From an uncultured Acidobacteriia bacterium (GTDB taxonomy: Bacteria > Acidobacteriota > Terriglobia > Bryobacterales > Bryobacteraceae): a DNA stretch of 46,568 nt. The translations under genes were made by a program, and so were the position numbers. Under the pieces are notes generated by a model. The model ran no database searches, was not told the origin of the DNA, and worked only from the letters and a program-made list of their open reading frames with translations. The stretch covers positions 1 through 46,568 of the forward strand of contig CAIRBY010000258.1 in the NCBI GenBank assembly GCA_903876865.1, read 5' to 3'. Below are positions 1 through 9,897 of the stretch, in pieces. Numbering within the stretch: position 1 is the first letter of the stretch; every line of letters begins with the position of its first letter.

Positions 1-193
1 GCTCCGGTCGGCCCCGTAGGTCCCGTTGGCCCCTGCGGACCGCTCGCCCCAGTCGGACCCGTTGCTCCAGTCGGCCCCGTAGGTCCCGTTGGCCCCTGCG
101 GACCGCTCGCCCCAGTCGGACCCGTTGCTCCAGTCGGCCCCGTAGGTCCCGTTGGCCCCTGCGGACCGCTCGCCCCAGTCGGACCACTAGGAC
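1..193. repeat. 63-bp tandem repeat encoding a 21-aa collagen-like unit, three copies
   Basis: gttgctccagtcggccccgtaggtcccgttggcccctgcggaccgctcgccccagtcggaccc repeated; first unit carries a variant base (ccGgtcgg). Confidence 0.95.
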
Positions 194-668
194 CACCTCC
201 GCCTCCGCCCGCCGTCAGCCCCGTCACCGCGCCGCCGGCCACCGCCAGCGCATACGTCCCGTCTGGGTAGCTCCCCGCGTTAATCTGCGCCGGAGATACC
301 AGTATCCCCGGCGCCACGCTCGCTCCCCACAGCCCCTGGATTGTCAACACCGTCGCCGTCACCGGCACTACCCACGTCTCCGTATACGCCGAGGCCGGCT
401 TCCCCGCCGCGTCCACCAGCGCGTACCGCGCCGTGCAGCTTGCCGCCGTTCCGCCCTGCACCAGGAAGTCCACCAGCCCGCCCGTCCCAATCGGCACCGT
501 GATCTGGCTCGTCAGCACCGTCCCCGAGGTCCCCGCCTTCCGCGAGCAGCTCACGTAAATCTTCCCCTGCGCGGCCGTCACCCCGTCCGCCAGATACACG
601 TGATCCACCACATGCGTCTGCGCCGCCAGTCCCGCCGCCAAGCTCAACCCCACCAGTAGAATTTTCAT
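1..668 (-). CDS. Collagen-like secreted/tail-fibre-type protein, N-terminal part (continues across the contig ends into 46568..45796)
   Basis: ATG at 668 gives [41 protein letters not shown]..., open to position 1, ending in Gly-X-Y repeats ([21 protein letters not shown]). ATGA overlap with the upstream gene. Frame matches the 45796 ORF when the repeat overlap is used to circularise. Confidence 0.8.
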   Translation of the reverse strand, partial: MKILLVGLSLAAGLAAQTHVVDHVYLADGVTAAQGKIYVSCSRKAGTSGTVLTSQITVPIGTGGLVDFLVQGGTAASCTARYALVDAAGKPASAYTETWVVPVTATVLTIQGLWGASVAPGILVSPAQINAGSYPDGTYALAVAGGAVTGLTAGGGGGGPSGPTGASGPQGPTGPTGPTGATGPTGASGPQGPTGPTGPTGATGPTGASGPQGPTGPTGPTG

Positions 669-1006
669 CCCTTCCTCCGTGCCGCCGTCACTAGTCGCAA
701 AATCGCCTCTACCGCCATCAGCGCCACCGGCGCTCCCAGGCCCCATAGCATCGCCCGCGCCGAATCCAGGTTCGCCTCGATCCGCGCAATCCGCACATCG
801 ATCCGGTCCGCCCGCGCTCCCATCTCGATCTGCGCCACCCGCCGCTCCACTTCCTCTAACTTCGCCCCGCGCGTCGCCGAGTCCAGCAGGTGCCGTTCGA
901 ACCGGTCCCGCAGCTCCTGGTAATTCTCCGTGGCCCCGAGCACGTACGTCCCGCCCAGCCACAACAGCGACAATGCGAACAATCCAATCCGTGCCCGTCT
1001 AAACAT
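665..1006 (-). CDS. Small membrane/coiled-coil protein (possible lysis-associated protein)
   Basis: [24 protein letters not shown]...; hydrophobic N-terminus, coiled-coil-like middle, hydrophobic C-terminus. Start at 1006 preferred over 1054 because of GGGAGGCGGG upstream. Confidence 0.65.
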   Translation of the reverse strand: MFRRARIGLFALSLLWLGGTYVLGATENYQELRDRFERHLLDSATRGAKLEEVERRVAQIEMGARADRIDVRIARIEANLDSARAMLWGLGAPVALMAVEAILRLVTAARRKG

Positions 1007-1033
1007 GCTTCCCGCCTCCCATCCCTGCTCTTG

Positions 1034-1047
1034 TGCACGCGCGTGCA
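1034..1047. promoter_or_regulatory. Perfect 14-bp palindrome TGCACGCGCGTGCA (start-associated)
   Basis: Exact palindrome between stop 1051 and start 1006; 27 nt upstream of the ATG; recurs at 22772 and 29616. Confidence 0.75.
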
Positions 1048-1050
1048 TAA

Positions 1051-1308
1051 TCAACTTACCGGACCCGCCGGAGTGTTCGTCTCCCGCACCGTACTCGTCA
1101 CCGTGCTACTCCCGGCCGGCGGCTCCTGCGCCCCGTTCGTCACTCCGAACTTGAACCCGCAGGCCCCGCTCAGTGTCAACCCGATGGCCGCAAAGCCCGC
1201 GTCTACGGCCTTTTCGTATGCGGGGTTCACGAAGAATGCGATTAGCGTCAACCCGACCAGCGCTCCCAGCGCAACAAAGATAATCCGATCTGCCGTCCCG
1301 TGCATCAC
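1051..1308 (-). CDS. Two-TM small protein, holin-like
   Basis: MMHGTADRIIFVALGALVGLTLIAFFVNPAYEKAVDAGFAAIGLTLSGACGFKFG; two hydrophobic segments, charged tail. Confidence 0.5.
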   Translation of the reverse strand: MMHGTADRIIFVALGALVGLTLIAFFVNPAYEKAVDAGFAAIGLTLSGACGFKFGVTNGAQEPPAGSSTVTSTVRETNTPAGPVS

Positions 1309-1508
1309 ACCCCCTTCAACAGCGGCGCCAGGATGGCGCGCGTCTCGTCATCTACCCGAATCGTCCCCGCCGCGATCTGCGCCAGCGTGCCCGCGTGCCG
1401 TTTCTGAATCACGGCCTTGATCTCCTCCACTAGCGCGATCACCTCCGGCGCCAGTTTCACTGCCAGGTCCAGCGCCTGAATCGCCAGCGCAATCGTCGCC
1501 GGGTCCAT
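1305..1508 (-). CDS. Hypothetical protein
   Basis: 67-aa ORF, 4-bp overlap with the downstream gene. Confidence 0.6.
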   Translation of the reverse strand: MDPATIALAIQALDLAVKLAPEVIALVEEIKAVIQKRHAGTLAQIAAGTIRVDDETRAILAPLLKGV

Positions 1509-1511
1509 CGC

Positions 1512-1982
1512 CTAATTCCCTGCCGGCGACGCCTGCGCCATCTGCACCATAATCTTCACCGTCGATTCGATCCCGTCCAGCGCCGCGATCAGTCCCTGCC
1601 ATTGCAGATCCGTCTGCGCCCCGAACGTCCGGTACCCGCTCGGCGGCACCAGGCTTAGCGCCAGATTCTGAATCTGGACCGCCTTGTCCGTCCACGGCCC
1701 CGGAGCCTGCAAAATTCCCGCGATCCCCGTCGTCGCCTTCGCGATCGCCGCCTGATACTGCGCCACCGCCTGCCCCTGCGCCGTCGTGATCACCCCGGCC
1801 TGCACCAGGCTCGCCACTACCGTCGCCGCGTTCTGGTTCGCCGTGGAGATGATCTGGTTGTACTGCGCCACCCTCACCACCACCGGCACCGGAGCCGCCG
1901 TCGTCCCCACCGTCGCCGTCTTATGGCACCCGGATCCCACCAGCGCCAGGCAAACCACCGCCACCCGCAATCCGTTTCTCAT
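1512..1982 (-). CDS. Putative lipoprotein
   Basis: MRNGLRVAVVCLALVGSGCHKT: signal peptide plus lipobox-like LVGSGC. Confidence 0.6.
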   Translation of the reverse strand: MRNGLRVAVVCLALVGSGCHKTATVGTTAAPVPVVVRVAQYNQIISTANQNAATVVASLVQAGVITTAQGQAVAQYQAAIAKATTGIAGILQAPGPWTDKAVQIQNLALSLVPPSGYRTFGAQTDLQWQGLIAALDGIESTVKIMVQMAQASPAGN

Positions 1983-2401
1983 CGCTTTCCTCCGCTCTCC
2001 GGGATCACCGGCAACCCTTCAATCGGCCCCAGGTGCACCCCGTTCCATGCCCACGTCTTCCGCACCACCCGTAGCATCGCGTGCAGCGCGTCTTCCAGAT
2101 CGCCCGCGTCGAGCGTATCTTTCACCGTCAACAGCAGTTGATCCAGCGCGCCGCTCCCGGATTCGTGATCGTCCGGACCCAACGGCCGCAGGAACTCCGC
2201 GCGCAGCACAGCCAGGAGCCCATCGTGATATTTCTCGCCGCGGACTCCGAGGCGCGCTTGGCGCTCTTTCGCCTTCGCGTGCGCGCGCTTCCGCTTCCGC
2301 TCCTGAATCCGCGCGAAAAGCTTGAACTGGTTGTCCGGGTTGTCTGCCGCGTCCGCGTCCAGAATCGCGTCCAATTGCGCATCCGTCAGCGCCTGCGTCA
2401 T
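1979..2401 (-). CDS. Hypothetical protein
   Basis: MTQALTDAQLDAILDADAADNPDNQFKLF...; ATGA overlaps with neighbours at both ends. Confidence 0.65.
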   Translation of the reverse strand: MTQALTDAQLDAILDADAADNPDNQFKLFARIQERKRKRAHAKAKERQARLGVRGEKYHDGLLAVLRAEFLRPLGPDDHESGSGALDQLLLTVKDTLDAGDLEDALHAMLRVVRKTWAWNGVHLGPIEGLPVIPESGGKR

Positions 2402-2547
2402 ACCGGCCAACCCACCGCGCGTAGAATCGCCAGGACCGCTTCCCGCGCCGCCTCAATCTGCGCCACCGCCCAATCCGGCGCCACCGCGGCGAACACCGCG
2501 AGCGCCTGCGCCCATGCCCAAAACATCAATTGTGTTGCCGTGTCCAT
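2398..2547 (-). CDS. Small hypothetical protein (49 aa), absent from the ORF track
   Basis: MDTATQLMFWAWAQALAVFAAVAPDWAVAQIEAAREAVLAILRAVGWPV; GGAGCGAACG upstream of ATG; ATGA overlap with next gene. Confidence 0.55.
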   Translation of the reverse strand: MDTATQLMFWAWAQALAVFAAVAPDWAVAQIEAAREAVLAILRAVGWPV

Positions 2548-2557
2548 CGTTCGCTCC

Positions 2558-5449
2558 TTAGACCGAAAGTCCGTGATACTGCAAAATCGAAATCACATCC
2601 GCCAGCGTGGTCGGCGTCGAAGGCCACCGCGCCTTTACCACGTAATTGCCGTTGATCAGCATTCCGTTGTTCAAAATGTCCACGTATACGCCGCTATTGG
2701 CGACGCGCACACCACCCGCGTAATAGGTCGCGTATGGCCCACTGGTGCCACTTGATCCGCCGACCTGTAACCCAGTCCCCATCAACAGCGCTTGGTTCGC
2801 TCCGCCGCCAGATGTGACCGCCACTCCGTCCGCCGTGCCGAAGTAGGTCGAAAGCCCTGTTCCGATTTGCTGCACGTACCCAGACTTCGAGACCTTCAGA
2901 AAATTCGTTCCGTCCAGATTGATCGTCGTCGAGCCGCTCGTAATCGTCAGGCTCGGCGAGGTCATGCTAATCGCCGCCGCGATCGTTCCGGCCGTAATCT
3001 GCCCGGCCGTGATCGTCACGCCGGCTGCCACCGCTCCCGCCACCAGGTCCGTAGGGTCCGTACTCTTTGCCCATGCCGACCCCGTCGTATTCCGGTACAC
3101 CTTGTAATCCGCCGTATTCAGAATCACCGACCCCTGCGGATAGCTGGAGCTCGGCAGAGACGGCAGCCCGTAGATCGCTGGTAGATTGTTCAGTACAATC
3201 TGGTTGCTGCCGTTCAGCGCCATCGTGTAGCCCAGGCTCGGCTTCGGCTTATTCGACCCGTCCACGTCCATCCCTGCGCCCAGCGTCGAGGAGTCGATCA
3301 CATCCAGGCGCAGCGTGTTTCCCGGCGTGCCGAACCCCACCCGCAGATACCCGCCGCCGCCGAATGCCGTGCTTTGCTGGATGCAGTGCGTAGTGTCCTG
3401 GAAGTTGATCTTCGTCCGGTCGATATTGCGGTTCGCGCTGTACAGCTTGATCTGCGCGTATGTGTGCGTATCCCCCGCTGGCTGAAATCCGTAATCCGCG
3501 ATCATCGTGCAAATCGCCAGCTTGCCGTTATTCACAAACTCCTGCACTACCGCTTCCACGCCGCCGTTCTCCGCCGATGCCGGGTTGCCGCTCGCATCCA
3601 CCATCTGCACCGTCAGCACCGTGTACCAGGCATTCACATCGTTGCCGCCCGGTGTCGTGAACGTCACCGCGGAGATAGCCCAGTCCGGCACCCCATAGGC
3701 ATCCTTGTACTGGAACACCCCAATCGATAAGCTGAACGTCGCGCCGCTCCCGCCGCCGAAACTCCCGCTGAACGTGGGCGGAGATAAGTACCCCGCCCCG
3801 CAGTTCACAATCTTCGCCGAGGCCGCCACCCCGCTCGAACACGTCACCGCAATCTGCGCCCCGCCCGCGGCCGCCGTCACCGTGTACGTCCCGTTCGCGT
3901 ACCCCCCCCCGGACGTATTGATCGCAACCGTCGCGAGGCCCAGCCCGCCGTCCGTAATGGCCGTCGCGCTCGGCGCGCTCAACGTCGCCACCGTGAACCC
4001 CGCCGAGATCGCCGCGCTATACGGATACGCGCTCAGCGCCGCCTTCCCGATGCTCCCTGTATTCTTCACCGCGCCCGCCGCCGCCGCGATCATCCACGTC
4101 TGCGCCGCGCCCGGCACCAGCGAGTCAATCGGTAGCACTTGCCCCGTCGCCGTCGCCATCTGCCACCCGATGTAATCGAACATCGGCTCCACGGTCCCCG
4201 CCGCCCCGCTCCCGCCGCCGCTCGCAAATACCAGCGTCACCGTCGAGGTGTAGCTATCTCCCGCCGCCGTCAGACTGATCGCGGTCACCGCGTTGCCGCT
4301 CACCGTGTATGTCCCGGCAGCCCCGCTCCCGCCGCCTCCGCTGAACCCCAGCGCGTAGGTCCCATTCGTGTAGCCCGATCCGGCCGCTGAAATCACCGGA
4401 TTTCCCAGCGCGCCGGTGCTCCGCCAGTGCGTCACGTTCGCCGGAAAGTGCGTCGAGCCCCATGCCGGAACAGACCCGATCACCGTGTGCGTCAGTTGGT
4501 TCGAGAGATCGAGATACCTGCCGCCAGTGTCGCTCGCCGCTTCGCTCACCAGCCGCATCCCGTCCAGGTATAGCGACGCCGTCACCGGGCTCGTCGTCTC
4601 GCTCCCGGGCTCGTTTACCACCGTCGCGATGATCGTCCAGTACCCGATGTTGTTGGCCACCATCGGAATCCAGTTCAGCGCGTTCAGGTTTAGCGTGCTC
4701 CCCGAATACGGCGCATACCGCGTCGCCAGTTCGATCGCCGCGCCGCCGATCGGCCCCACTGCCGTCAGCTTGATCTTCGCCAGGTGTGAGTAGTTCGTGT
4801 CGCTCGTCGGCAGCCCGATGATCGCCTCCACCTGGACGAACGGGTCGTTGCCTACCATTTGCCATGAATACGAAACCGAAAGACTCGTCACGTTCGGAGC
4901 TGCCACGCCCGCCGTTCCCGCAGGCCCCGCAGGCCCCGCCGCGCCTGAGCCGCCCACTGTGATTAGCACCGTCCCTACCGCCGGCCACGTGATCAGGACC
5001 GCCCCGTTTGCCGCCGTCGCGTCTGGCAGCAGTAGCGTCGTGCCGCCGTTGGGGAATGTGTTCCCACTCGCCGCCGTCAATACTACGTAATTGATATCGC
5101 TACTCTTTTTCCGGAACAGCCGCGTCATGTTCCCGGAATCTGCAATCGAAAGCAGGTTGTACGTCAGCGCGCCGCCTACGTTTACCGTCGCCCCGTTCGA
5201 GTGCGTTGCCGCCGTGGTGCCCTGATACCCGCGCACCACCACCAGGCCCGTCGTCCCCGCGCCGCTCGATACGTACATCTGCTCCGTGCCGCAGCTGATC
5301 ACCGTTCCGTTCGCCACGCTTCCGGCCGCGCTCAACGTCACCGCCGTCGCCGTCGTCGTTGTGATCGCCGCGCCCAGCGTCACCGTGCTCCCCGTCACCG
5401 CACCCGTATCGAAGAGGACTGTCTTACTCCGCCGCCGCTGAATACTCAT
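2558..5449 (-). CDS. Tail fibre / baseplate protein with short collagen-like segment and repeated GSGYxNGTY motifs
   Basis: 963 aa; GPAGPAGTAG segment, repeated SGxGYxNGTY / GGGSGAAGT motifs; downstream of tail hub gene. Confidence 0.65.
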   Translation of the reverse strand: MSIQRRRSKTVLFDTGAVTGSTVTLGAAITTTTATAVTLSAAGSVANGTVISCGTEQMYVSSGAGTTGLVVVRGYQGTTAATHSNGATVNVGGALTYNLLSIADSGNMTRLFRKKSSDINYVVLTAASGNTFPNGGTTLLLPDATAANGAVLITWPAVGTVLITVGGSGAAGPAGPAGTAGVAAPNVTSLSVSYSWQMVGNDPFVQVEAIIGLPTSDTNYSHLAKIKLTAVGPIGGAAIELATRYAPYSGSTLNLNALNWIPMVANNIGYWTIIATVVNEPGSETTSPVTASLYLDGMRLVSEAASDTGGRYLDLSNQLTHTVIGSVPAWGSTHFPANVTHWRSTGALGNPVISAAGSGYTNGTYALGFSGGGGSGAAGTYTVSGNAVTAISLTAAGDSYTSTVTLVFASGGGSGAAGTVEPMFDYIGWQMATATGQVLPIDSLVPGAAQTWMIAAAAGAVKNTGSIGKAALSAYPYSAAISAGFTVATLSAPSATAITDGGLGLATVAINTSGGGYANGTYTVTAAAGGAQIAVTCSSGVAASAKIVNCGAGYLSPPTFSGSFGGGSGATFSLSIGVFQYKDAYGVPDWAISAVTFTTPGGNDVNAWYTVLTVQMVDASGNPASAENGGVEAVVQEFVNNGKLAICTMIADYGFQPAGDTHTYAQIKLYSANRNIDRTKINFQDTTHCIQQSTAFGGGGYLRVGFGTPGNTLRLDVIDSSTLGAGMDVDGSNKPKPSLGYTMALNGSNQIVLNNLPAIYGLPSLPSSSYPQGSVILNTADYKVYRNTTGSAWAKSTDPTDLVAGAVAAGVTITAGQITAGTIAAAISMTSPSLTITSGSTTINLDGTNFLKVSKSGYVQQIGTGLSTYFGTADGVAVTSGGGANQALLMGTGLQVGGSSGTSGPYATYYAGGVRVANSGVYVDILNNGMLINGNYVVKARWPSTPTTLADVISILQYHGLSV

Positions 5450-8400
5450 GAGGTCACCACCTGCGTCCCGTCCGCGCCGGGCACGTACAACATCCGCACC
5501 GGATTGTTCTGTGGCGCCGATTCCACGCCATTGCGATCCACTGTCACCACCTCAATCAGCAGCGTCTCTCCCGCGTAGTTCGCCACCGCCAGATCCAGCT
5601 CCACACCGGCAGTCGGATCTCCGTTTGGCGTCGCCGTCCACTGTGCCCGGTCCGGCAGGTCCGCGGCGTCCTCCACGATGTAACGCGATGTTGCGTCTGG
5701 CGTCACCACCCACGGCCCTACCACCGTGATGCTCGTCCTCGTGTTGTCCGCGATCGCGTACCGGTAGCCACGCCCGGTCCCGAGGATTAACCGCAGGATC
5801 CGCCCCTGCTCTTCGTGTGCCGTCAACCCGAGACCGGCATTTTCCAGTGAGTTGGCCCAGTTTGCGTCCGTCAGCGTCAACCCGCTCACGCTCGCCTTGC
5901 TCAACATCAACAGCACATCATTCGTCGTCACACCGAGCGCATTCGGGTCCGGCGACGTGCTCCCAATCGTCAGCGTGTCGCTCGTGTTGCTCGCCACCCG
6001 GAAGTTGAGCACGCCCACCGCGCTCAAATCGTCCTTCGCCACCACCGTACAGTCGTATCCCGCCCACTGGTTCGTCGTCCAGCCCGCGCCCGTAATCGTG
6101 ATCGCCCGTGTCGCCGTGCTCGCGATCGCCGCTCCGAAGACACCTCCGTGCCACACCAGTTTCGGCCTCGCCATTAACCCCGCCGCCTGCGTGTCCACCG
6201 CGCCCCACGTCCGCTCCGGAATCGCCGTCACCGTAACCGCCGCGGGCGATCCCGCATACCCTCCCGCATTCGTCGCCGCCAGCAGCGCCGGGGAGTGCCC
6301 CGCGAACACGAAGTACCCGTTTCCGTTTGGGTCCCAATACCGCACCGGCACCGTGACCACATTCGCCGATCCGCTCTGCGCCACCACGCACTGGCAAGGC
6401 TGTGACAAAGGCCCCGGCAGCCCGTTCGTGTCCCGGCTCGCCAAAGCTACAAAGTACACTGCCGGCACGCCGCTCGCCGCGCCCGGAATCGACCCTCCCG
6501 AACTCGCCGTGCTCCCCTGTGCGCCCACCACCGGAGCCGCCAGCGTACCCGGCGCATTCACTGGCTGCACCCCCGTCACTGCCACCACCGGAGCCAGGTC
6601 GCCACTCGCCAGCGGCTCGTAGCTCAACTGCATCCCGAACGTCAGCTCCGTCAACGGATACAGCGGGTCTCCGCTCTGCGGCGCCACCCCGTTCGGCTGC
6701 CATGCCCACGGTGGCCTCGACGTTCGCCCCGATCGCGCCGCCCCCGGCGTCGCTGGTGCCGATTGCGTCAGGTCCACCGCATACCACCCGTCATCATGCA
6801 GCGCCAGATCGATCGTGCACCGCGACCAGTTCTCCGCCGGCGCAACCTTCAGTACCCGCATCAATTGCATGCTGTAGCTGTATTTCGCCATGCTCAGCGC
6901 CACAATCTGCCCCACCATCAGCTTCACGGTCTTCGCCGTGCTCGTCAGCCGATAGACCTCGCCCCCGAGCTGCTCCGCCAGATACGCGCCGCCCACCCGT
7001 TGCGCCCGTTCCAGCGCCGAGACTCCCTCCACCGCCAGGCTCGCCGTGATCTCCTGCCCCATCAGATCAACGTCGTCCGGCTCGCTCACTTGCGCCGAAT
7101 CTCCGCTGTAATCGTTCTCCTCGTTCGAAAACGGCACCGTGACCACGTTCGGCAGTCCCGCGCCCGCCGCGCCCAGCCGCGAGAAGCTGCTCTTCGCCCC
7201 GTTGCGCACGATGCTCGATTCGTCGAAATGGTACGCCACGTATCCGCCCGCGATCGCCGTGGAATAATTCGATCCGTCCGGCAGCACCGGCTGCTGCTCC
7301 GCCAGCGACCCGCGGGCAAATAATCCCACCGTGCCCGTTGCCATGTCCCGCCCCAAATGCGAGTTGCACCCCCGCAGCATCCCCGTCAGCAGGTCCGCCG
7401 CTGTCCGCCGCTGCCGCACCACCAGGTTCACCGTGAACATCGCGTGCCAGCTGAGCGACCCCGAAACCGGAGTGATCGCCGGAGTCGCCGGAGTGATCTG
7501 CCACCAGTCCGGAGAAATGTCCGGCTGGTTCCCCTGGTTGCTGTCCTGCGTGCTCTGGTAAGAGTGCCCGCCGTAACTCACCAGATCCCCTACGTTGTAG
7601 CTGACGCCGCTCGCGTAGCTCGTCACATAGCTCGTCACGTACGGCACCACCGTCTGAAACCGCTGGTCCGCGTCGATAAAGCTCGGTAAGTGCGTGTCCC
7701 CCAACGCCAGGCCAACCCGCTCCAATACATCCCGAATCGCCCACGCCGGCGAATCGCTCCGCCCCACGTACTCCGCGTACCCGCCCGTCCCGCTCGCCGT
7801 CGTCCCCGCCAGCGTGACCGTTCCCGGAGGCCCCCACGCCCAGTCCGTCAATCCAAAGCTCGCGTTCAAGGCTCCATTCGAATTCCCGAAGATGCGCACC
7901 GTGAACGGAGAATTTCCTGCGCAGTCCTGATTCACGACCCCCGCCTGAAACGTCACCACGCCGCTGGTGATATGGTCGATCGGCAGGTACTTCTTCACCG
8001 GCCCGAACTGCACCAGCGCCCGCACCCGAGGCGTTGTCGCCGTCAGATTGTGATACACGCACCATTCGATCGTGCAGACCGACCCATGTGGATCACCCTG
8101 CCCGTTAAATGGCGTATCGTTGCAAACTGCCCCGGCCCGGTCCCCCGTCGAGATCACGTTGTACCGCATCAACGGATCTTTCACGCCAAACGTGTCCCCG
8201 TTCAGATCCTGCGCACACGGCAGAATCTCATCGTTCACCGTGACCTTGAGGATCGCCGCCGGGCGCCCCGCGCACACGATCGCTTCGCCGCGCGTCGAGT
8301 TCGCATCCGGATAGCTTTCCAGCACCAGGCAGTCCACCCACGCCGTCCCGTATCCGAACTGTACGAAGTCCCCGTACTTCGCCGCGTTATTGTCGCTGAC

Positions 8401-9096
8401 CAGGTTAATCAGCCAGTTCCCGCTCGTGTACTCCCGCGAGCTGCTCGCCGGCGGAACCTCGTACGGAAACCCGCCGAACCGGCTCGAGTTCGCGTTCGCC
8501 GCGCACCCCGCCTTGTCATAGGTGCAGAACAGCTTCGTCGGGTCCGTCACCCCACATGCGTAGTAGATGCTCCCTGGAATCGCCGCCAGCGCCTTCGCCG
8601 CCGTCGTCCCCGGAAACAGCTTTGGACACCGCGCCTGTATCGGATAACTCGGCAGCATCTTCGCCTCGAGGTTGAGGATGAAGCTCGCCGTCACCTTCAG
8701 CGTCTCGTCATCCACCTCCGGCCGGTTGCACCGTCCCAGGAACGGTACAATCACTTCGCTCCACGTCCCGTCGTCGAAATTGTAGAACCCGAACGTCACC
8801 TGCACCCGCGCCCCGCGGAACCCGTCCGATAGCTCAATCGCCCACAGCGACTTGTCCGCGTCCGCCAGCGTCAATTGAATCGACCCCGGCACATCGATCC
8901 CGTGCGGACTCAGCGCCTGGATCGCGTCTACCTGCTGCTGCATCACCCGCGCCTCGTAAGCCACCGACCCGTACGTGACCGGATGCGAGCACACCGAAAG
9001 CGTCCCGCCGCCCGCAAATGCGAAATCGAACAGAAAGAGCGGGCAGAGTCCTACTGCCCGCTCTTTCACATCGTTGATAGTGGGCGGAGTCGGCAT
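5446..9096 (-). CDS. Tail tip/hub protein (DUF2163-like N-terminus)
   Basis: 1216 aa; N-terminus PTPPTINDVKERAVGLCPLFLFDFAF... and tail-tip position after TMP and distal tail genes. Confidence 0.65.
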   Translation of the reverse strand: MPTPPTINDVKERAVGLCPLFLFDFAFAGGGTLSVCSHPVTYGSVAYEARVMQQQVDAIQALSPHGIDVPGSIQLTLADADKSLWAIELSDGFRGARVQVTFGFYNFDDGTWSEVIVPFLGRCNRPEVDDETLKVTASFILNLEAKMLPSYPIQARCPKLFPGTTAAKALAAIPGSIYYACGVTDPTKLFCTYDKAGCAANANSSRFGGFPYEVPPASSSREYTSGNWLINLVSDNNAAKYGDFVQFGYGTAWVDCLVLESYPDANSTRGEAIVCAGRPAAILKVTVNDEILPCAQDLNGDTFGVKDPLMRYNVISTGDRAGAVCNDTPFNGQGDPHGSVCTIEWCVYHNLTATTPRVRALVQFGPVKKYLPIDHITSGVVTFQAGVVNQDCAGNSPFTVRIFGNSNGALNASFGLTDWAWGPPGTVTLAGTTASGTGGYAEYVGRSDSPAWAIRDVLERVGLALGDTHLPSFIDADQRFQTVVPYVTSYVTSYASGVSYNVGDLVSYGGHSYQSTQDSNQGNQPDISPDWWQITPATPAITPVSGSLSWHAMFTVNLVVRQRRTAADLLTGMLRGCNSHLGRDMATGTVGLFARGSLAEQQPVLPDGSNYSTAIAGGYVAYHFDESSIVRNGAKSSFSRLGAAGAGLPNVVTVPFSNEENDYSGDSAQVSEPDDVDLMGQEITASLAVEGVSALERAQRVGGAYLAEQLGGEVYRLTSTAKTVKLMVGQIVALSMAKYSYSMQLMRVLKVAPAENWSRCTIDLALHDDGWYAVDLTQSAPATPGAARSGRTSRPPWAWQPNGVAPQSGDPLYPLTELTFGMQLSYEPLASGDLAPVVAVTGVQPVNAPGTLAAPVVGAQGSTASSGGSIPGAASGVPAVYFVALASRDTNGLPGPLSQPCQCVVAQSGSANVVTVPVRYWDPNGNGYFVFAGHSPALLAATNAGGYAGSPAAVTVTAIPERTWGAVDTQAAGLMARPKLVWHGGVFGAAIASTATRAITITGAGWTTNQWAGYDCTVVAKDDLSAVGVLNFRVASNTSDTLTIGSTSPDPNALGVTTNDVLLMLSKASVSGLTLTDANWANSLENAGLGLTAHEEQGRILRLILGTGRGYRYAIADNTRTSITVVGPWVVTPDATSRYIVEDAADLPDRAQWTATPNGDPTAGVELDLAVANYAGETLLIEVVTVDRNGVESAPQNNPVRMLYVPGADGTQVVTS

Positions 9097-9100
9097 GCGT

Positions 9101-9643
9101 TTAGCTCAGCAGGTAATTCCGCTTCTCCAGGTTTTCGTCGTTCCGCGTCTCGATCGCCTTCGTATCCCGCAACTCCTTCAACGCTGGGTATACCTGCGCC
9201 GCCGTCCGTCCCTTCGGCTTGAGCAGCCCGATAATCTGCACCGAAGTCAGCGGGCGCGCCTTCAGCACCTCGATGCACTCCGCCTTCACCGCTTCCGTAA
9301 TCGTTCTCGGCCGTTCCTGCAAGTGGGACAGGCCATCGTTTTTCGTGGCCGGTCTAGCTACTGTTCTTTTCGCCGCAGGCGCTTTACCCTGTATGCCGCC
9401 GCCTGCCGCCCCGCGAATCTCCGCCACCGGAGCCGCTAGATCCGCCGGCAGCGTATACGTCGACCCAGCCACCGACCCAGCCCCCAGAATCTCCGTCTCC
9501 GCCGCCCGTTCCGCCGCCCGCACTTCGCGCGCCAGATCCACCGTCGTTAGCTCCCGTTCTGCACCCGCGTGCAAAAACTCCGCCACCAGCCGCGCCATCC
9601 CGTCTGACCAGTCCCCATCCATCGCTAACACTCGAATCTTCAT
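9101..9643 (-). CDS. Hypothetical protein with C-terminal winged-helix-like region
   Basis: MKIRVLAMDGDWSDGMARL...; C-terminus TSVQIIGLLKPKGRTAAQVYPALKELRDTKAIETRNDENLEKRNYL resembles a wHTH. Contains dispersed repeat copy A. Confidence 0.55.
   Translation of the reverse strand: MKIRVLAMDGDWSDGMARLVAEFLHAGAERELTTVDLAREVRAAERAAETEILGAGSVAGSTYTLPADLAAPVAEIRGAAGGGIQGKAPAAKRTVARPATKNDGLSHLQERPRTITEAVKAECIEVLKARPLTSVQIIGLLKPKGRTAAQVYPALKELRDTKAIETRNDENLEKRNYLLS
9321..9400. repeat. Dispersed ~80-bp repeat, copy A
   Basis: 75/80 identity by eye to 42182-42261; includes GACAGGCCA...TGGCCGGTC imperfect inverted repeat. Confidence 0.85.
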
Positions 9644-9897
9644 ACCCAAACCTCCGCCGCCAATTCTTCGTACTTCTTCCTGCACGCAGCCACATGCGCC
9701 TCAAACGCCCGGCCGCCATCTCCCGCGAAGATTACATGCGCCGTCGCCTGTGTCTGTTCGTTCACCCGGTACAGCGCCACGTACTGCCGCCGCTCGCCGC
9801 TAGTCCGCACCTCAAACCAAACCTCGCGCCCCTCGATCCGCGCCTTCGCGGCCTCGCCCAGGCGTTGCTCCACCACCATGCTCAATTCGACGTTCAT
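9640..9897 (-). CDS. Hypothetical protein
   Basis: MNVELSMVVEQRLGEAAKARIEGREVWFEVRTSGERRQYVALYRVNEQ...; overlaps both neighbours by 4 bp. Confidence 0.6.
   Translation of the reverse strand: MNVELSMVVEQRLGEAAKARIEGREVWFEVRTSGERRQYVALYRVNEQTQATAHVIFAGDGGRAFEAHVAACRKKYEELAAEVWV

Noticed and set aside
1-193. CRISPR array at the contig start
   Set aside because: Repeats are contiguous with no spacers and encode an in-frame Gly-X-Y polypeptide.
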